NCBI GenBank assembly: GCA_031279795.1
Contig: JAITHZ010000179.1
Span: 1-9,514 of the forward strand
DNA from: Bacteroidales bacterium
GTDB taxonomy: Bacteria; Bacteroidota; Bacteroidia; Bacteroidales; WRGA01
Reading direction: 5' to 3'
DNA: 9,514 nucleotides
Part shown: positions 5,598 through 9,514 of the stretch, piece after piece
Numbering within the stretch: position 1 is the first letter of the stretch
Layout of the letters: each line of letters opens with the position of its first letter
Made by a program: the position numbers and the translations under genes
The notes under the pieces: generated by a model
The model's database searches: none
Told to the model about the DNA's origin: nothing
Seen by the model: the letters and a program-made list of their open reading frames with translations, nothing else

Positions 5598-8045
5598 TTA
5601 TCTATTAGAAATGGCTATTGCAGTAACAGCAACGGAAGCCATCGAAACTATACCACTTAAAATACTCATAAAGAAACTGATGTTTTCCTTAGTATTTGAT
5701 TCTTTTTTCTCCTTTTCAGGAATAAACAAATGTGCGCCTGGGGTCACTTCAGGGTAAGACCTGAAGAAGAGAAAGCGTTTTGTTGCTCCGATAGAGCCAT
5801 TTGCGTAGGCAACGTATGAGTGCCGTGCATCAGCGTCTTTTGTAAAACCGCCAGCCTGATTGATATATTTTTTGAAAGAACCGCCGTCATAAACAATCAT
5901 GCCAGGCACCTGAACGCTTCCGGCAACCGTAACCGTTTGCAATTGTTTGGGAACAAACACAATATCGCCATTTTCTACAAAAAGGTCATGCTGTGAACCC
6001 GGATTTTTCAAGATTTCCTCCAGTGAAATCCCGACCAGATCGGTGCGAGCTAAAATTCCCTGCATGATTTCGTTGCGTTGATCGTCATCTGTCAGGGTGC
6101 TCAACATGGAAATGAGTTTTGCATCGCGCATTCGTTCGGCATAACTTCGGGTTGAATTTCTAAGCAGGAAAGCGCCTTTGGGATAGGCATATTTTGTCAG
6201 CCCGCCCGCCCGGATAAAAACGTCCGAAATGCGTTCTGTCTTTTTGGTAATCGGGTAATTGCCGGGTAGACGCACTTCTCCGCTTACAGACATCGTAGTC
6301 ACGGCTTCCAAGCCTTCTATCATCTTGACGGAAACCTGGTCGCGTGGCTGAAGCAGGAAATCTCCATCGCCCCCATCGCTAAAATCCTTATTGACAGAAA
6401 GCATGATGATTTCTACTTTTTCGGCATCTTCTTTCAATGTTACAGGATCTATGATGCGCCGAATAATTTCTATCCTGTCTGTTTCAGCAAATTCGCGAAA
6501 TCCTTTTGCCATGAAAATCAGGTCTTTCAGGCGCATGTTTTCATAATATGGAAATGAACCGCCGTTCATGACTTCTCCGTAGATATGCACCCGCCTGCTT
6601 TCTTCAAATTCGGTTTTTGTTCCGATTGAAATAATATCTTCTTTTTTCAATTTGATATTGAATTTGCCATCAATCAGTTCCTGCACGTTGAATGCAATGA
6701 GTTCGGGCGTTAAATCGTCTTGCAGGCGCGTGATGACAGCCCGCTCCATGAATGCATCTTCTCGCAGCCCATCAGCTTTATCTACCAGGTCTTTCAGCGT
6801 CATGCCTTCGTCGAGGGCGTATGTGCCAGGACGGAAGACATTCCCCGTAATCTGCACTCGGTTGGTATATTTGTCCAAAATGGTTCCAAACGAGAACTTG
6901 TCGCCCGAACGTGGATAAAACATGTAATAAAGGTTTTGCGGAACATCGGCCACGCTTTTTTCATTGTCTGTATTTCGCGTCACGGTTACTCTGCCTTTAT
7001 AGGCGTCGTCGTTGAATCCGCCACAGAAAGTAATCAGGTCGGCCAGCGTTTCGTCGGGTTTCATTTCATAAATTCCGCCTCTTTTTACCGAACCTTCTAC
7101 CGTTACATGCGATTCATACGGCAGAATGTGGATCACATCCTCGTCGTGCAAAGTGAGGTTGTTTTTCAATTCGCCCTGCAGCAAAAAACTGTAAACATCA
7201 ATCGTTGCTATTGTTTTTCCATTGCGCAGTACTTTGATATTGCGCAGCGAACCGTTTTGCGAAGGCCCTCCGCAGGCGTACAGTGCATTAAATACCGTAG
7301 CCAGCGAAGAAAGCGTATAGGTTCCCGGTCGGGTTACTTCGCCTATCAGATACACCCTGATGCTGCGTATGTTTCCCAATGTCACGGTAATATGCGACTG
7401 ACCTGTATTTATGGTACTGTAGATGGCCGCCATTTGACGGCGAATTATCTTTTCGGCATTTTCGATAGTCTGTCCATTAACCGGAATCTGTCCAACGTTT
7501 GGCACACGAATGAATCCTTCGGGCGCTACGCGCAAACGATAGGTACTTTCTGAAAAACCAAAAATGTCAATAATCAACTCATCACCAGGCCCTAACTGAT
7601 AATTTTTTGGAGTCGGGATGTTCAGATTCGGTTCAAATGTCATATTGCTGTTCCTGAACAGTCCAGCGCCAAACACTTGCGTTGCTTCGCGGATTTCTTC
7701 TCGCGCTGCACGACTTTCCTGCTGCTCAACTACATTGATCTTTTCCTGAGCAACCCGTGCTTCTGCCACAGTTGTTGACGGCGCGGGAGTGGAAGCAGAC
7801 GCAACCTGCTGAACACGCACTCGCAGTTTTTCCAGTTCGCCGGACGACATTCCCTGCGCTTTTGCCTGTGTCTCCACATCGGCAAACGAATAACCGGCGT
7901 CGGTGTATTTCTTCACAAAAGCCTCTATCTGTGCATCCGACAAATTATCAACCTTTATATTTCCAACATTTTGCATCGAAATTTGAGCAATCATGGAACC
8001 GGCAATAAACAAATGTAAAACGATTGATATAATTCTTTTCTTCAT
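5598..8045 (-). CDS. Multi-SLBB outer-membrane polysaccharide export protein (Wza-related OPX)
   Basis: An 815-residue protein predicted to form the periplasmic/outer-membrane conduit for a polysaccharide. Residues 1-20 form a signal peptide cut before Q21; there is no lipobox cysteine, unlike E. coli Wza. Residues 31-81 are helical (SDAQIEAF, MSSGELEKLR), and an Ala/Glu-rich linker follows to about 125. The polysaccharide-export domain is at about 148-225, opening with NYQLGPGDELIIDIFG. I count six SLBB-type repeats, starting near 229, 313, 397, 486, 585 and 705, each with a V-x-G-x-V-x-x-x-G core and a GG(F/L)-like end. A hydrophobic C-terminal helix (about 789-812) ends the protein and may cross the membrane. 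At about twice the length of Wza it fits the long form typical of Bacteroidota. It is the first gene of the run and precedes the Wzz-type gene by 5 bp; a promoter lies just upstream. Confidence 0.93.
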   Translation of the reverse strand: MKKRIISIVLHLFIAGSMIAQISMQNVGNIKVDNLSDAQIEAFVKKYTDAGYSFADVETQAKAQGMSSGELEKLRVRVQQVASASTPAPSTTVAEARVAQEKINVVEQQESRAAREEIREATQVFGAGLFRNSNMTFEPNLNIPTPKNYQLGPGDELIIDIFGFSESTYRLRVAPEGFIRVPNVGQIPVNGQTIENAEKIIRRQMAAIYSTINTGQSHITVTLGNIRSIRVYLIGEVTRPGTYTLSSLATVFNALYACGGPSQNGSLRNIKVLRNGKTIATIDVYSFLLQGELKNNLTLHDEDVIHILPYESHVTVEGSVKRGGIYEMKPDETLADLITFCGGFNDDAYKGRVTVTRNTDNEKSVADVPQNLYYMFYPRSGDKFSFGTILDKYTNRVQITGNVFRPGTYALDEGMTLKDLVDKADGLREDAFMERAVITRLQDDLTPELIAFNVQELIDGKFNIKLKKEDIISIGTKTEFEESRRVHIYGEVMNGGSFPYYENMRLKDLIFMAKGFREFAETDRIEIIRRIIDPVTLKEDAEKVEIIMLSVNKDFSDGGDGDFLLQPRDQVSVKMIEGLEAVTTMSVSGEVRLPGNYPITKKTERISDVFIRAGGLTKYAYPKGAFLLRNSTRSYAERMRDAKLISMLSTLTDDDQRNEIMQGILARTDLVGISLEEILKNPGSQHDLFVENGDIVFVPKQLQTVTVAGSVQVPGMIVYDGGSFKKYINQAGGFTKDADARHSYVAYANGSIGATKRFLFFRSYPEVTPGAHLFIPEKEKKESNTKENISFFMSILSGIVSMASVAVTAIAISNR

Positions 8046-8077
8046 ATAAATTAACTGTTAGTCTTTTAATTTGCCTG

Positions 8078-8109
8078 CAAAAGTAGAATTTTATCTTTAT
8101 TAATGCAAT
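8078..8109 (-). promoter_or_regulatory. Putative promoter of the SLBB-wzz-folP-cdaA run
   Basis: On the minus strand TACTTTTG (8078-8085) matches the -7 consensus TAnnTTTG exactly, 32 bp upstream of the ATG at 8045. Upstream, ATTG (8106-8109) partly matches the TTTG -33 box with a 20-bp spacer, which is within the usual 19-21 bp range. The leader would be about 25 nt. Confidence 0.65.
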
Positions 8110-8166
8110 ACCTTCGCCGATTTTAGACTAAAAAATTTCTTTTCTTAATAAAAAACGGAAACATGC

Positions 8167-8192
8167 TTAGCAATCCCACAAAAAATTGCTAA
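8167..8192. promoter_or_regulatory. 8-bp perfect palindrome overlapping the murC promoter
   Basis: TTAGCAAT (8167-8174) is the exact reverse complement of ATTGCTAA (8185-8192), separated by 10 bp. Its right half overlaps the first bases of the putative murC -7 element, and it fills the space where a -33 box and spacer would be. This geometry fits a repressor or regulator operator, although no binding protein can be named. Confidence 0.5.
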
Positions 8193-8197
8193 ATTTG
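8190..8197 (+). promoter_or_regulatory. Putative -7 element of murC
   Basis: TAAATTTG is an exact match to TAnnTTTG, 25 bp before the murC ATG at 8223, giving a leader under 20 nt. The region 19-20 bp upstream reads TTAG (8167-8170), a weak -33 match. The presence of a promoter here suggests that murC starts a transcript in this genome. Confidence 0.6.
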
Positions 8198-8222
8198 TCG
8201 GCAAAAAACATAATGGTTTTTT

Positions 8223-9514
8223 ATGGATTTTAAAGAGATTGAATCGGTATATTTTCTTGGCATCGGCGGCATAGGAATGAGTGCGCTGGTGCGTTATTTC
8301 CTTTTTTTGGGAAAAAAGGTTGCTGGTTACGACAGGACTGAAACTGAGTTGACACAACAGTTAAGCAACGAGGGCGCCCATATTCATTATGCGGATGATG
8401 TGGAGGCAATTCCCTGTTTTTGCAAAAATCCGGCGAACGTGCTGGTTGTTGTCACACCGGCTGTTCCGGAAGATTTGTCAGAATATCGTTTTTTTCAGCA
8501 GCAGCATTTTCACATGATGAAGCGAGCGCAGGCACTGGGTGAGATTACCCGCGTGCATAAAAGCCTCTGCATTGCCGGCACGCACGGAAAAACGACCACA
8601 GCGAGCATGACGGCACATTTGTTCAAGCAGTCGGCTACAGACTGCAACGCTTTTCTTGGCGGAATTTTAAAGAATTACGATACCAACCTGTTGCTGTCGA
8701 ACAGAAGCGATTTCACAATTGTTGAGGCCGACGAATACGACCGTTCGTTTCACAGCTTATTGCCTTATATGGCGGTGATAACATCTGCCGACCCCGACCA
8801 TCTGGATATTTACAAAACGGAAGCGGCTTATTACGAAAGTTTTGCACATTTTACTTCACTGATAAAACAGGACGGCGCGCTTGTTATGAAAAAGAGTATT
8901 CCGGTTGCGCCGCGCGTATCGCCAGATATACCTATTTATATGTATTCCGAAAAAGAAGGCGATTTTCATGCCGAAAACATCTGTATTGGAAATGGAGAAA
9001 TCGTTTTTGATTTCGTGACGCCTGGCGGAAAAATTGAGCATATCCAATTGGGGGTACCTGTGAGAATCAACATCGAAAATGCAGTGGCGGCTATGGCGCT
9101 GGGCTGGCTGAACGGGATTCCTGCGGATGACATGCGCTGTGCAATGGCCACTTTTCAGGGAGCAAAAAGGCGTTTCGATCTACGGCTGAGAACCGAAAAA
9201 CTTGTGCTAATCGACGATTATGCGCATCATCCCGACGAATTGCGCGCGAGTATTCTGTCGGTCAGAGAATTGTATGCCGGACGAAAATTAACGGGCATTT
9301 TCCAGCCTCATCTCTATTCGCGGACAAGAGATTTTGTCGGTGAATTTGCAGCAAGCCTTTCGCTGCTTGATGAACTGGTGTTGCTTGACATTTATCCTGC
9401 CCGCGAAACTCCAATTCCCGGCGTAACATCCGAAATTATTTTCGACAAAGTAACGATACAGGAAAAGACCTTGCTGAAAAAAGAAGAACTATTGCAATAT
9501 ATCGAAAATAAGGA
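8223..9514 (+). CDS. murC: UDP-N-acetylmuramate-L-alanine ligase, partial (C-terminus beyond right edge)
   Basis: The first 430 residues of a cytosolic peptidoglycan enzyme that adds L-Ala to UDP-MurNAc using ATP. The frame from the ATG at 8223 is open to the edge; typical family length is about 450-460 residues, so only a short tail should be missing. Motifs in order: nucleotide-binding GIGGIGMS (13-20), TPAVPED (78-84), the ATP-binding P-loop GTHGKTTT (119-126), EADEYDRSF (168-176), DPDHLDIY (190-197), DDYAHHPDEL (331-340) and FQPHLYSRT (360-368). MurC is preferred over the related recycling ligase Mpl from overall resemblance to Bacteroidales MurC as I remember it. It is read divergently from the polysaccharide genes across a 177-bp gap. 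MurC commonly sits inside the dcw division cluster after murG, but here no cluster gene precedes it; what follows is outside the window. Confidence 0.93.
   Translation, partial: MDFKEIESVYFLGIGGIGMSALVRYFLFLGKKVAGYDRTETELTQQLSNEGAHIHYADDVEAIPCFCKNPANVLVVVTPAVPEDLSEYRFFQQQHFHMMKRAQALGEITRVHKSLCIAGTHGKTTTASMTAHLFKQSATDCNAFLGGILKNYDTNLLLSNRSDFTIVEADEYDRSFHSLLPYMAVITSADPDHLDIYKTEAAYYESFAHFTSLIKQDGALVMKKSIPVAPRVSPDIPIYMYSEKEGDFHAENICIGNGEIVFDFVTPGGKIEHIQLGVPVRINIENAVAAMALGWLNGIPADDMRCAMATFQGAKRRFDLRLRTEKLVLIDDYAHHPDELRASILSVRELYAGRKLTGIFQPHLYSRTRDFVGEFAASLSLLDELVLLDIYPARETPIPGVTSEIIFDKVTIQEKTLLKKEELLQYIENK

Noticed and set aside
6720..7553. A 277-codon open frame on the plus strand inside the SLBB export gene
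   Set aside because: It is antisense to a well-supported gene with clear domains, and its translation has no recognisable motif; it is a composition shadow of the real frame.
8058..8131. 7-bp inverted repeat TTAGTCT (8058-8064) and AGACTAA (8125-8131)
   Set aside because: The arms are short and 60 bp apart in AT-rich sequence, so chance is a sufficient explanation.

Overview
The window looks like a chromosomal segment of a Bacteroidota member, most likely of the order Bacteroidales. The evidence is a secreted protein with a type IX secretion (T9SS)-like C-terminal tail, several matches to the Bacteroidota -7 promoter element TAnnTTTG a short way upstream of genes, A-rich leaders without Shine-Dalgarno sequences, and protein families arranged as in that phylum (folP followed by cdaA, a long multi-SLBB export protein, a MurC of Bacteroidales type). 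There are no tRNAs, rRNAs, CRISPR arrays or recognisable transposase genes.

Layout from left to right. (1) Positions 1-1793, minus strand: two secreted proteins of unknown function in tandem. The upstream one (549-1793) carries a T9SS-like C-terminal domain, and the downstream one (ending at 526) runs off the left edge. (2) Positions 1794-2163: a 370-bp divergent intergenic region with an 18-bp tandem duplication and an 80-bp near-perfect inverted repeat that itself contains four copies of a GGTACRTTT motif. (3) Positions 2164-2736, plus strand: an exported glutathione-peroxidase family protein. (4) Positions 2710-2844: a convergent intergenic region made almost entirely of 7-bp repeats in opposite orientations, which supply the last codons and the stop codons of both flanking genes. 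(5) Positions 2827-8045, minus strand: a tight four-gene run, transcribed right to left as SLBB export protein, Wzz-type chain-length protein, folP (dihydropteroate synthase) and cdaA (diadenylate cyclase). Intergenic gaps are 5 bp and 29 bp, and wzz and folP overlap by 38 bp. (6) Positions 8046-8222: a divergent promoter region with a -7 element on each strand and an 8-bp perfect palindrome over the murC promoter. (7) From 8223, plus strand: murC, cut by the right edge.

The minus-strand run links polysaccharide export across the envelope (periplasmic/outer-membrane SLBB protein plus inner-membrane Wzz protein) with folate synthesis and the second messenger c-di-AMP. It is read divergently from a peptidoglycan precursor gene, so the region has an envelope theme, but no glycosyltransferases, flippase, polymerase or tyrosine kinase are present here. 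I see no clearly new enzymatic system. The most unusual material is non-coding: the heptamer arrays that cap two convergent genes and the compound inverted repeat upstream of the gpx gene.
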